Shown: positions 44,855 through 55,100 of the stretch, one piece after another
Layout: every line of letters begins with the position of its first letter
How positions within the stretch are numbered: the first letter of the stretch is position 1
From: Saprospiraceae bacterium
GTDB taxonomy: Bacteria > Bacteroidota > Bacteroidia > Chitinophagales > Saprospiraceae
Assembly: GCA_016711125.1 (NCBI GenBank)
Contig: JADJTQ010000003.1
Location: forward strand, 434,001-498,000
Direction: 5' to 3'
Length of the DNA: 64,000 nucleotides
Notes under the pieces: model-generated
Database searches by the model: none
Seen by the model: the letters and a program-made list of their open reading frames with translations, nothing else
Told to the model about the DNA's origin: nothing
Made by a program: the position numbers and the translations under genes

Positions 44855-47635
44855 TTAATACTTGACAATAAATTCATCTAAATTAAATAACACATTGGCG
44901 ACCAAAGTCAGCGCAGCTAATTCATTTTTTTCTTTGACAGGATAATTGCTTTCCCGAATCATGTCAGGAAGATCTTGCCCCATATTGTATTTGGCCAGGC
45001 TTTCCTCATATAGTTGCAGAAGTAGTAAAAATTTTTCCTGACCAATGGGCCGGCAAGTGACGCGTTTATATCCGTCATTTATTTGTGCTTCGATATTATC
45101 TTTTTCAGACATCTTTTCAGCCAATGCAAAGGACGCCTTCAAATAGGTTTGATCGTTCAAAAGATTTAAAGCTTGCAGCGGTGTATTTGTCCGTATTCTC
45201 CGGGAGGTGCAGGTTGTTCGATCCGGACTGTCGAAAGCAATCATATTGGCAAATGGATCCGTGCGTTTCCAAAAAATATAGAGGCTACGACGATATTGAT
45301 TTTCTTCATCGGTCAAAGCCCATCCAGGAGTAAATCCTTCACTAATATTTAATTCGGGAATGATAACACTGGGCCCTCCAATATTTGAATTAAGTAGGGT
45401 GCTTACAGTAAGTATCTGATCACGTATTTGTTCGGAAGATAGTCTGACTCTGGTACCCCGTGAGAGCCAACGATTGTCGGGGTCGATTTCGAGTCTCAGC
45501 GAATCGATCTCACTTGATTGACGGTAGGTTGCTGACAAAACGATTTCCCGGATCAATGGTTTTAATTGCCAATGATATTCGTGGATCAGTTTATTAGCCA
45601 GCCAATCTAAAAGTGCCGGATGGGTAGGTGTTTCACCTTGAGTGCCAAATTCTTCCATGGTCTCGACAATGCCACGACCGAATATTTGCTCCCAAATCCG
45701 GTTGACAATAACCCGGGCAGTAAGGGGATTATTTTTGTTGACCAGCCATTCTGCAAAAGCAAGACGGTCATCTGGATTATCTTGCTGTTCATCACGAAAA
45801 ATGGTCGGAATTGCTACATTAACTTCCTCTGCAGGTGATAGCCAACTTCCCCGGTCATAGACAAATGTTTTTCGTGATTTTTCGGGAGGAAGTTCGTGGA
45901 TGATCGGCGTTGTAGTTGTCGGCATTTCAGCCAATCGTTCAAGCTGTGAAATGACTTTTTTATCCAGCTTTTTATAGGGTGCCTTTTTTTCGTAATAATT
46001 TATTTTATCGACATAAAAAAGATGCTGAATATAGGTGTCGCCCACCCAAAATCGAAGGTAGAGATCATGTTTACCTTCTGCCGCCTTGGTCTCGGTAATA
46101 AATTCTTTAAGTAATTCTTTCCGGGGAGGTTTATTACCTTGCCAACTTTTCCAGGTGCCGGTTTTGGTAATTTTTACTTCACCTATTTTTTGACCATCCA
46201 GTGAGTCAAGATGCACTGAAATAGATCCCGCATGATTTAGTTCGGTGGCGCAGAGGAAACCTATTTTTTCTACTACTGATAAATCAATTTGTTCAAATTT
46301 AATCCATGAGCTATCCTGGGTTTGCCACAACATATCCATTTCGGGCCAAATGATTTCGATAAATGGACTCGAAGCGGTAAAGTCTTCTGCTTCAGTGGTG
46401 CGATAATGCAGGTGCTGGAAAATGGCTTCCTTTTGCTCTATCAAAGAGCCTGTGCGAGCAGGTAATTGATCGCTGGATAAAGTTGTATACAAATCGTCGA
46501 TGATGCTATTTACTTCTTTTTCATTTTCTGAAATGTAGGTGTGCAATTTTGGATTTTCATTGTAATTATCCCGGTCGGCTGCATTATTGAAATAGGCCAT
46601 TGATTGATAAAAATCCTCATGCCGGAAGGGATCGTAAGGATGGCTGTGACATTGTACGCAAGCCATGGTGGTTGATTGCCAGACTTCGTAGGTGGTACTT
46701 ACCCGCTCAATCACACTTGCAACCCGAAATTCTTCGTCGTCGGTGCCACCCTCATCATTGGAGATTGAATTGCGGTGAAAGGCGGTGGCAATTAACTGGT
46801 CTTCCGAAGCTTCAGCTAATAAATCACCGGCTAATTGCTCTATCGTAAAGCGATCGAAAGGTTTGTCAGAATTAAATGCCTCAATCACATAGTCACGAAA
46901 TTTCCAAATCTCGCGATTCTGATCTTTTTCATAACCTTTGGTATCGGCATAACGAGCCAGATCCAGCCACATCGAGGCCCATCGTTCACCAAAATGAGGA
47001 GAGGCCAAAAGTTGATCTACCAGATCTTCATAGGCATCAGGGGCTTGGTCGCTTAGAAAGGCTTCGAGCTCGCCCATGGAAGGTGCAAGACCAATCAGAT
47101 CCAGATATGACCTTCGTAAGAGTGTTGATGGGTCGGCTTGGGGTGATAAGGATAGATTTCTGGCTTCAAGTTGGGAGATAACGAATTGATCAATGGCTGT
47201 GATATTATGCGATTTCGATTCAACCTCAGGAGGGATGATATCCGAGGCAGGAGGAATATAAGCCCAGTGTTTTTCCCAATGAGCGCCCTGATCGATCCAT
47301 CGTGCAATCAGATTAATTTCTTCGACAGACAAAGGAGCTTTTTCAAATGGCATTCTCAGCTCAGGATCTTGATGGGTTAGTCGCTTATACAATTCACTTT
47401 TGCGATGATTACCGGGTACGATTGGTGCCAATCCTGATTGGGTTTTTTGATAAGCATCTTCCTCAAACAGCAAGCTGAAATCGCCATTCGCTTTTACTCC
47501 ACCATGACAACGGAGGCATTTTTGATTAAAAATTGGGCGGATATCTTCGTTAAAACTGACCTTACCAGCCCTTTCATTGCCACAAGCAGCGAAAATAATG
47601 AAGCCAATAATGAGGATGCGATGAAAAAATGTCAT
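44855..47635 (-). CDS. PSCyt1-PSCyt2-DUF1553 lipoprotein (Planctomycete-type cytochrome c)
   Basis: A 926-aa protein with a lipoprotein signal ending FAAC (Cys18). A haem c site CLRCH lies at residues 40-44, inside the PSCyt1 domain (NEDIRPIFNQKC to ARWIDQG). PSCyt2 (DUF1549) follows with RRSYLDLIGL near 170 and WLDLARYADTKGYEKD near 225. DUF1553 closes the protein, with NRIWEQIFGRGIV, STLLNSNIGGP and RTCTSRRIRTNTPLQALNLL. A jelly-roll-like region lies between (about 420-560). Paired with DUF1501, this is the standard two-gene cassette of Planctomycetes, Verrucomicrobia and some Bacteroidota, often near polysaccharide degradation genes. Confidence 0.92.
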   Translation of the reverse strand: MTFFHRILIIGFIIFAACGNERAGKVSFNEDIRPIFNQKCLRCHGGVKANGDFSLLFEEDAYQKTQSGLAPIVPGNHRKSELYKRLTHQDPELRMPFEKAPLSVEEINLIARWIDQGAHWEKHWAYIPPASDIIPPEVESKSHNITAIDQFVISQLEARNLSLSPQADPSTLLRRSYLDLIGLAPSMGELEAFLSDQAPDAYEDLVDQLLASPHFGERWASMWLDLARYADTKGYEKDQNREIWKFRDYVIEAFNSDKPFDRFTIEQLAGDLLAEASEDQLIATAFHRNSISNDEGGTDDEEFRVASVIERVSTTYEVWQSTTMACVQCHSHPYDPFRHEDFYQSMAYFNNAADRDNYNENPKLHTYISENEKEVNSIIDDLYTTLSSDQLPARTGSLIEQKEAIFQHLHYRTTEAEDFTASSPFIEIIWPEMDMLWQTQDSSWIKFEQIDLSVVEKIGFLCATELNHAGSISVHLDSLDGQKIGEVKITKTGTWKSWQGNKPPRKELLKEFITETKAAEGKHDLYLRFWVGDTYIQHLFYVDKINYYEKKAPYKKLDKKVISQLERLAEMPTTTTPIIHELPPEKSRKTFVYDRGSWLSPAEEVNVAIPTIFRDEQQDNPDDRLAFAEWLVNKNNPLTARVIVNRIWEQIFGRGIVETMEEFGTQGETPTHPALLDWLANKLIHEYHWQLKPLIREIVLSATYRQSSEIDSLRLEIDPDNRWLSRGTRVRLSSEQIRDQILTVSTLLNSNIGGPSVIIPELNISEGFTPGWALTDEENQYRRSLYIFWKRTDPFANMIAFDSPDRTTCTSRRIRTNTPLQALNLLNDQTYLKASFALAEKMSEKDNIEAQINDGYKRVTCRPIGQEKFLLLLQLYEESLAKYNMGQDLPDMIRESNYPVKEKNELAALTLVANVLFNLDEFIVKY

Positions 47636-47953
47636 GTAGATGGAAGGCTCTCCTGCCTAAAAATACAAAACAGCTGGTCAGAGAGGCATGTTTATCTGGA
47701 AAATTCCCCGAATCAATTCAACCCCAAGTTTGCTTCTTTCAGGAATCCCACGTTAATTACATTAACTCAACTTTCTGTACCATTTTTTTGGATTATTTAT
47801 ATGAGTGTAAAATAGACCATAATCTATTGATAAAGAATCAATTATAAGCCATACTTTATATTGTTGCTCTGATAATAAATCTATATTATCTACAATAAAC
47901 CTTGGTTAAAAAATCTAATCTTGTTGGTCCAGAATTTACTTGGTGGGGTGACA
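47636..47953. other. upstream region of the DUF1553 gene
   Basis: Presumably holds the promoter of the DUF1553-DUF1501 operon. No gene or clear repeat. ORFs on the plus strand here are run-on frames. Confidence 0.4.
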
Positions 47954-48142
47954 CCGGCTTAGTATGCCTAGGTGGGGCCCCACACTCAAGTTGGAGCGTT
48001 GGATTTTATACAGCGGATTTAAGTAACAAGATCATTTTCATTCCCTAATTTCTTATTGACGCAAATAGTTGATTATCAAACGAATGTAGCCTTATAAAAT
48101 CCAGCGGAGACTTGGGATGTGGGTCACCGAGCATACAGCCGG
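47954..48142. repeat. long imperfect inverted repeat
   Basis: The left arm 47954-48010 (CCGGCTTAGTATGCC to GGATTTTATA) and the right arm 48093-48142 (TATAAAATCC to GCATACAGCCGG) are inverted copies with roughly 70 percent identity, around a loop of about 80 bases. It could be a degenerate MITE or a transcribed structure. No coding potential. Confidence 0.6.
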
Positions 48143-48153
48143 CAGTTTTGGCT

Positions 48154-48177
48154 CCACTTTTTGCTGCCAAAAAGTGG
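48154..48177. repeat. 9-bp stem hairpin resembling the family A/B hairpin
   Basis: CCACTTTTT-gctgcc-AAAAAGTGG: nine-base stem and six-base loop, the same geometry as the GTACTTTTGG and GTTCTTTTGG hairpins of the dispersed repeats. Followed by an A-run rather than a T-run on the plus strand, so not an obvious terminator. Confidence 0.5.
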
Positions 48178-48178
48178 A

Positions 48179-48250
48179 AAAAAATTATTCTCTACGACCA
48201 GGCATAGGGGTATGAACATATAGGCAATGAGTGCCGAAACTTGAGTTACA
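48179..48250 (+). repeat. 70-base dispersed repeat, copy 2
   Basis: AAAAATTATTCTCTACGACC and the following AGGCATAG, then GCCGAAACTTGAGTTACA, correspond to the copy at 30222-30292. Confidence 0.5.
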
Positions 48251-50380
48251 CTAATTGCAGCCCTCGATCATCAGCTGGAGAATGGCGTTTGCTTCGACGC
48301 TGAAATTAGGTTGCAATTCGATCGATTGGCCAGCTTTGAAAGTTACGCTGTTACCAGAGCCAACCAAACCTTCAGAGGTGAGTAGAATACCGGCATGATA
48401 GGTATCGGGTAGAATAGGATTGTCATCAATCGCAAGGACGGGATCACAATTACCCGTATTAAAATTGCCGCATAACTCCAGGGTCCATTCGGAAAATGTG
48501 CCTGCATCCTGGGTGACGTTGTCATTGATGATCAATTGCCAATTACCCAGCGGATTTTCTCCTCCAAAGGCCGACAAGGCATTGACTGGTTTTTCTGTAT
48601 TGCCATTATTAAATGGACAAATAATCGTATTGAGTGCTTGATCGTCCAGATTAATGTTAAAGTTGTCCGCATTGCCACATTGATTGTCTATCAAAGTAAC
48701 TTGAGTGCCTGATGGACTAACCAGGGTAAAAGTCAAATCATTAATCCAGGTATGGGTGCCATTTAAGTTGAGCACATTAACATCGGTGATGGTGCCGGAT
48801 AGCGGAATATTAATGGTTGACGTGATGCTCATATTATCCACAATGTTCTGTGGCAGGTCTGAGGCAGTAAATGTGAGGCAATTATTACATCCGGTCGGCA
48901 AGTCGAGGGTGACTGGATTTTGATCATATTGGGTGAAACACGAGGGGGTGGATTCTAATCTTACCACGACCTGATAAGCACCCGGAAAGAGGCCATTAAA
49001 GAAGTTACTGCTTTGCCAATTAGCTCCATTGTCAACACTGTACTCCAGCGTTCCATCGCCAGAGGCACTGATGCTGATTGATCCTGTCTGATCATTACAA
49101 TCCGGAGGCTGGGTGGTGGTAACCGATGTTATGGATGGTGCATCACACGGAATGGCGGGTAGGGTAAGCAACGGTGCATTCCAGGATGCGTAGTTGTCGT
49201 TATCATGCACTTCGACAGGATTTTGAGCTGAGTTTACCCACACACCGAAATAGTGTGTACCATCGGCCAGCGCAGCAAAATCATTGGTTACACTAATTGC
49301 GTGTGATTGGCCCGCTGCAAGACTTGGTATCGATTTGGACCCACCAAAAAAGGTCACGCTATTGTTTCCTTGAGGGGCATAAAAGAAGTTGGCCACCGTA
49401 CTTGCTATCGTTGAACTTCCATCGTTTTCGATCATGCAATCGGTGATGCTCACCACACTTCCACTGATCGATATGTTGCCAAGTGACCGGATGGTGAGAT
49501 TGGCCGGCACTGTAACCGGACTGCAGCCGGGGTTGGCCGGATAAATGGTATTTACAGCTGCAACATCATCATCACTTAACCCGACTCTTTGTCCGATATT
49601 AGTTGACGAAGTGCCTGGTGGTATCTTAATCTCGATCGTTGGTAATCCATTTGACGAAAACGCATAGGGACCATAATGCATGATGGATCCATAGTCATAG
49701 ACTCCTATATCTGATCCGAATGAATATTGATCAAAATTGGATGCATTGCCTGAGGTGATATTCGCAGTGTTGATGGTCACAAACGTGTTCCGGTCATCTC
49801 TTGATTGCTCATGATAGAAACCAGCAGCGTGCAGGATCTCATGTACAGTCGATGAAATTCCGCAATTGATCGAGACATTGATATTTTGAGCGCCACCAAT
49901 TTTTCCGATAAAAGAAGAGCAACCGGAAGAATTCACAAACCTGACATAATCAGTTTCGTTGGTCCTGGGTACCATACATAGATTGGTGTTGTTGATTATA
50001 TGGTTGATGGCGTAATAAATCATATTAATATCCGGATACCCGCTTTCAATTTCATAGGGTACGACCGAATTGGGCCAGCGATTATTGCCAAAATTGGTGA
50101 CGACTGCCGCACGAGGACCAAATAATTCAGCCTTGGTACCCAAGATGATGTCTCCTTCTATGATGACGTAACCGTCGATGATCTGTACTGTTTTTTTGAC
50201 TGGCTCACTATTTGGATCAAGTTGAATTAAAATGGTACGATACTCAGATGATTGATCACTATCTGGATGGTAGCTTTCCGTCCGCTGAGAGTACGCATGA
50301 TGAACTAGGAGCCCGAGAAATAAAGCGAGTAGGGGCTTTTTTATAAATAACAGATTATTAATATAAATCATTTGTGGCAC
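48251..50380 (-). CDS. secreted astacin-like metalloprotease (M12A) with P-domain
   Basis: A 709-aa protein with signal peptide (to about residue 31, ending AYS-Q). The astacin zinc site HEILHAAGFYHEQ is at 180-192 and the Met-turn SIMHY at 232-236. After the protease domain come a CARDB-like beta region, an Ig-like repeat (SITSVTTTQPPDCNDQTGSI and on), a proprotein-convertase P-like domain (ITDVNVLNLNGTHTWINDLT to LGNWQLIINDN) and a C-terminal VTFKAGQSIELQPNFSVE domain resembling the three-coathanger stack module of Saprospiraceae. The same three C-terminal modules close the next protease, on the other side of the tandem array. An extracellular scavenging role is likely. Confidence 0.92.
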   Translation of the reverse strand: MPQMIYINNLLFIKKPLLALFLGLLVHHAYSQRTESYHPDSDQSSEYRTILIQLDPNSEPVKKTVQIIDGYVIIEGDIILGTKAELFGPRAAVVTNFGNNRWPNSVVPYEIESGYPDINMIYYAINHIINNTNLCMVPRTNETDYVRFVNSSGCSSFIGKIGGAQNINVSINCGISSTVHEILHAAGFYHEQSRDDRNTFVTINTANITSGNASNFDQYSFGSDIGVYDYGSIMHYGPYAFSSNGLPTIEIKIPPGTSSTNIGQRVGLSDDDVAAVNTIYPANPGCSPVTVPANLTIRSLGNISISGSVVSITDCMIENDGSSTIASTVANFFYAPQGNNSVTFFGGSKSIPSLAAGQSHAISVTNDFAALADGTHYFGVWVNSAQNPVEVHDNDNYASWNAPLLTLPAIPCDAPSITSVTTTQPPDCNDQTGSISISASGDGTLEYSVDNGANWQSSNFFNGLFPGAYQVVVRLESTPSCFTQYDQNPVTLDLPTGCNNCLTFTASDLPQNIVDNMSITSTINIPLSGTITDVNVLNLNGTHTWINDLTFTLVSPSGTQVTLIDNQCGNADNFNINLDDQALNTIICPFNNGNTEKPVNALSAFGGENPLGNWQLIINDNVTQDAGTFSEWTLELCGNFNTGNCDPVLAIDDNPILPDTYHAGILLTSEGLVGSGNSVTFKAGQSIELQPNFSVEANAILQLMIEGCN

Positions 50381-50522
50381 GCTAGATCATAACCATGTTC
50401 CTTTATTGAGGTAAAATGATTGCTTTGATCTGTTTCATTTAGACTTTTCAGATGTAATCAGATTGCGATAATTGTGCCAATTAGGAGATTGATCGGGTGG
50501 TACTTACTGGGATAGATTGTTG

Positions 50523-51893
50523 ACAGAGAAATGTTTGCTAACCAAAGTTCAACCGCTCCGCGGTTGATTTCCGGTACTTTCATAACTCCGGATTTCATCC
50601 GGAGTTATTCATGTTGAATCCCTCTGGGATTCTTTTTGTGTAGTCATGATCTAGGTGGTAATATTGATGCAGCATTCAGCCAACCCTGAAGGGGTTGAAG
50701 GTGATGTGCCGGGCATGAAAATGTAGGGTTACCGATGAAAGCTATCGTTCCAAGCGCAGAGTGGTTGAACCCTTGCATACCGATACTTTTCAACTACCCG
50801 ATCTTATTTAGGAGTATAATGTTGATTTTGATCCAAGTACTTTCTGTCGAGTTTTAATTAGACACCTGGCTTTGAAAGAGAAATGCTTGCTAACTAGAGT
50901 TAAACCACTCCGTGGTTGATTTCGGAAACTTTCATAACTCCGGATTTCATCCGGAGTTATTCATGTTGAATCCCTCTGGGATTCTTTTTGTGTAGTCATG
51001 ATCTAGGTGGTAATATTGATGCAGCATTCAGCCAACCCTGAAGGGGTTGAAGGTGATGTGTGCCGGGCATGAAAATGTAGGGTTACCGATGAAAGCTATC
51101 GTTCCAAGCGCAGAGTGGTTGAACCCTTGCATACCGATACTTTTTCAACTACCCGATCTTATTTAGGAGTATAATGTTGATTTTGATCCAAGTACTTTCT
51201 GTCGAGTTTTAATTAGACACCTGGCTTTGAAAGAGAAATGCTTGCTAACCAGAGTTAAACCACTCCGTGGTTGATTTCCGGTGCTTTCATAACTCCGGAT
51301 TTCATCCGGAGTTATTCATGTTGAATCCCTCCGGGATTCGTTTTTGTGTATTCATGATCTCGGTGATAATATGATGCGGCAGTCAGCCAACCCTGAAGGG
51401 GTTGAAGTTGATGTGCCGGGCATGAAAATGTAGGGTTACCGATGAAAGCTATCGTTCCAAGCGCAGAGTGGTTGAACCCTTGCATACCGATACTTTTCAA
51501 CTACCCGATCTTATTTAGGAGTATAATGTTGATTTTGATCCAAGTACTTTCTGTCGAGTTTTAATTAGACACCCGGCTTTGAAAGAGAAATGCTTGCTAA
51601 CTAGAGTTAAACCACTCCGTGGTTGATTTCCGGTGCTTTCATAACTCCGGATTTCATCCGGAGTTATTCATGTTGAATCCCTCCGGGATTCGTTTTTGTG
51701 TATTCATGATCTCGGTGATAATATGATGCGGCAGTCAGCCAACCCTGAAGGGGTTGAAGTTGATGTGTGCCGGGCATGAAAATGTAGGGTTACCGATGAA
51801 AGCTATCGTTCCAAGCGCAGAATGGTTGAACCCTTGCATACCGATACTTTCTCGACTAAAACCGATCTTATTTGAGCGAGCATAATGTTGAAT
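50523..51893 (+). repeat. four-copy tandem array of a ~352-bp hairpin-rich unit
   Basis: The landmark ATGTTGAATCCCTC recurs at 50611, 50963, 51318 and 51670, giving periods of 352, 355 and 352. Copies are nearly identical. Each unit contains a series of palindromes: ACCACTCCGTGGT, CTCCGGATTTCATCCGGAG, GAATCCCTCCGGGATTC and CAACCCTGAAGGGGTTG. No protein is encoded. A diverged inverted copy lies at 5926-6052. It looks like a mosaic of REP-like hairpins that has expanded in tandem. Confidence 0.9.
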
Positions 51894-52000
51894 GCGTCAT
51901 ATAATACAGCGAGAGCCACAAATGAATATCTAGATCGAAATTACTTTTATGCGAAAAATTGAGACCCAATAAACACGGCAAAGACCCAAATTAATTCTAT

Positions 52001-52032
52001 AAAAAAGAGAGGGCGTATATGATGCCCTCTCT
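52001..52032 (-). terminator. rho-independent terminator of the reprolysin-like gene
   Basis: On the minus strand a perfect nine-base stem (AGAGAGGGC / GCCCTCTCT, nine-base loop) is followed by six T. It sits about 160 bases beyond the stop of the minus-strand protease gene at 52193. Confidence 0.8.
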
Positions 52033-52192
52033 CGACCATTATTTTTGGTTCTTGCGTATTTAAAGTGGGTCGATTTTAGTCTATTTATCTTTCTTCGAAG
52101 CCGCAGATTGTAAATTCTGCTCTCTTAACTAATCAACCAATAACCCACTTAACCAATCACCTACTTAACTACTTAACCAATCACCTACTTAA

Positions 52193-55100
52193 CTAATTTC
52201 CACACCCCTCAATCAGCATCTCAAGCGTACAGCCGATATCGATGGCAAAATTGGGTTTTAATTCAATATTATCTCCGGCTTTTAAAACCACCACAGACCC
52301 ATGCGGTATCGTACCCACGCAAGTCACCTGATTTGAAGCCTGATAAGTACCTGAACTGACATAAATCGTATAATTAATATCGAGATTGGGAGGACATGAA
52401 TTATTGACAAAATTACCGCATACCTCGAGAGTCCATCCGGTAAGAGTTCCTTCATCCACTGCAGCATTGTCGTTGACCATAAGGGTCCAATTGCCTTGCG
52501 GATTTTGGCCATTAAAAGCGGATAATAGATTTTGCGGCTTTTTGGTACTGCCGTCATTGATCGGGCAGGCGAGTACGGTCGGACTGGCATCCTCTAAGCT
52601 GATGTTGAAATTATCGGCTGAACTACATTGGTTGGCCATTAGGACTACCGAGGTGCCTTGTGGACTCATCAGTGTAAAAGTGAGATCGCCAACAAAGGTA
52701 TGGGTTCCCATTAGATTTTTCACCTTGACTGCGTTGATGGTTCCCGAACGGTTAAAATTGATCGTGGAACTTATGGTAGCATTGTCGGTGATATTCAACG
52801 GTAGACCGGGAGCAGGAAAGGTCAGGCACTCATCGCAACCGGTTGGAGCATTGATGACCACCGGATTTTGATTGTACACGGTCGCACAAGCCTGATTGCC
52901 CACCGATCGAACAGTAACATTGTAATTTCCAGCTGGAACATTGGTAAAAGTGTTGGAGGCTTGAAAGGTGGTGCCATTGATGGTATACTCCAATGTACCG
53001 GTTCCAGTGGCGTTGACTACGATGGTGCCACCAGGATTAGGACAGGTCGGTTGGGTCACCACTACTGAATTAATCGTAGGATTGCAGTTAAAGGTTCCAC
53101 AGATTTCCAGTGTCCAGGCATTGAGCATTCCCTGATCTTGAGCAGCATCGTCATTAACTTGCAAGGTCCAGTTGCCTAAAGGATTTTGTCCATTGAAGAC
53201 CGACAATGGATTTTCTGGTTGTTTGGTTAGTCCGTCACTGGCTGGGCATGAAAATGCTACTGCAGCCTGATCATCGAAGGAAATATTGAAGTTGGCGGCA
53301 TTACTGCATTTTTTTGCCAATAGTATTACAGAAGTATTCAAGGGACTCACAAGGGTGAAAGTGAGATCTCCAACAAATGTATGGTTGCCGGCTAAATTCC
53401 TGACATTAACATCGGTGATGGTACCGGCAGTCGGAAAGCTTATAACCGAGTTCACGGTTGCCTCATCCAATATATTTTTTGGAACATCTGCCGCAACCGT
53501 CATAACACAGTTGTCGCAGCCGGTTGGAGCATTGAGGGTTACCGGATTGGCACCATATGTCGTAGAGCAGGTTGCATTTCCCTGCACTCTTACGATGATA
53601 TTATAGTTACCGGCTTGAAGGCCAGCAAAGGTTGAGGTTGCCTGAAAGTTTGCACCATTGTTGATGCTGTATTCAAAAGGTCCGGCACCGGTAGCATTCA
53701 CTGTCAGGCTACCCAGGGCATTGCAGGTAGGTTGGGTGATGGTCGGTGCATTGATGCCGGGTGCAGTACAGGCACCCACCACAGTTACCGGTTTGAAATT
53801 ATTGCTAAACAAAACACAAGTGCCTCCACCAAGCACTGCACTGACCGTTTGTCCGATCCACGTTACCGGATTTGCCGGATTGGGTGGCATGCCCCCTGTA
53901 TAATAAGATACTCCATGGATACGGTATATCCCTCCTGGTAAAGCGGTAAAATCTGGAGGTCGGGCTGGTGGACTCAACCTGGTTATTGGCAGTATTGACC
54001 GCAGCATAGGGTAAGCATAGCCAGCCCCGGGTCTCCACCAGTCGAATAAACTGTTCCCTCGCCATTCACAAGAATATTGCCGGTATTATCCTCGTTAAGC
54101 GTCCAGGTAACCAGAGAATATGATGTACACGCGGTTAGATCAACGGTTTTTCCGCCTTGAGCGCTCCAGTTAGCCCATGAGTTAGAGCCTAAAAAATTGG
54201 GACAAGGATTTGCAGAGTTATAAGCGCCGAGGTAAATCGAAAACATTCGAAATCCAGCGCCATTTGGATCAAGCGAAAAATTGTATTTTCCGGTTGCTGA
54301 GACGGTAAAAGTCGAAACGGAATGTCTCCAGTTCCCTGCAACATTGCAAACAAGTCCATTTTGGACCGTAGAATTTATCATGTTTCCACTCGGGCTGGCT
54401 CCATTTAGAACATAGTTAAATTGAGTGACACCGCCGCCAAAAAATTTGGTAAGGCCCATATTCAGACCACCGGCACCGACCGGGAGGTTTAAAGGGGTTG
54501 CCGGACAAACATCGGAGATTCCGGCCAGACAATCAGAAGTGATGCTAAAATTAGCATTGGAAATGTCAAAAAATACCACGCAGTCATTGCAGGCGCTTTC
54601 GACCATTACCTTTGCAGTTGTCGTGTTAATTACCCCTGCTGGGATGGTCACTGATTCTGTGCCATCATTGGGCGTGCCGGTGCTTAGCGTGTATGGGAAA
54701 TTAAGGCCACCGTCAATGGACAGTCGAATATTGACCAGATTACAAAAGGCATTGGAGCCCCCATTGTTCCAGGTAACATTGACCATATTGCCGCTCGTCA
54801 GCATTTCTCCACCATTTGGTGAGGTGACGGCCAAAGGACCGGAATTACTCACAGTTATGGCAAGGTCTGAACTATTAACACCACCACCTCCAGCTTTCCA
54901 ATCCCGACCGGTAAGTCGAAAATTAAGGGTTCTGGCGACGGAGGGAAGTGGTTCGAAACTTGAAGCATAGTTATTGGCGGCAATCAGGTTTTGATTGGGA
55001 AAAACGCGGGTCGGATTGGTGCTGGGCGGATAACTGCGAAAAAGTGGTGCCGCTGCGTTGGCACCTGCAGCTGCTCCGAGCAGACCTTGTGTCGGTACTC

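Noticed and set aside
48154..48177. Rho-independent terminator for the astacin gene
   Set aside because: The stem is good, but on the minus strand it is preceded, not followed, by the T-run.
50381..52192. CRISPR array
   Set aside because: The repeats are about 352 bases long and tandem without unique spacers, and no cas gene is present.
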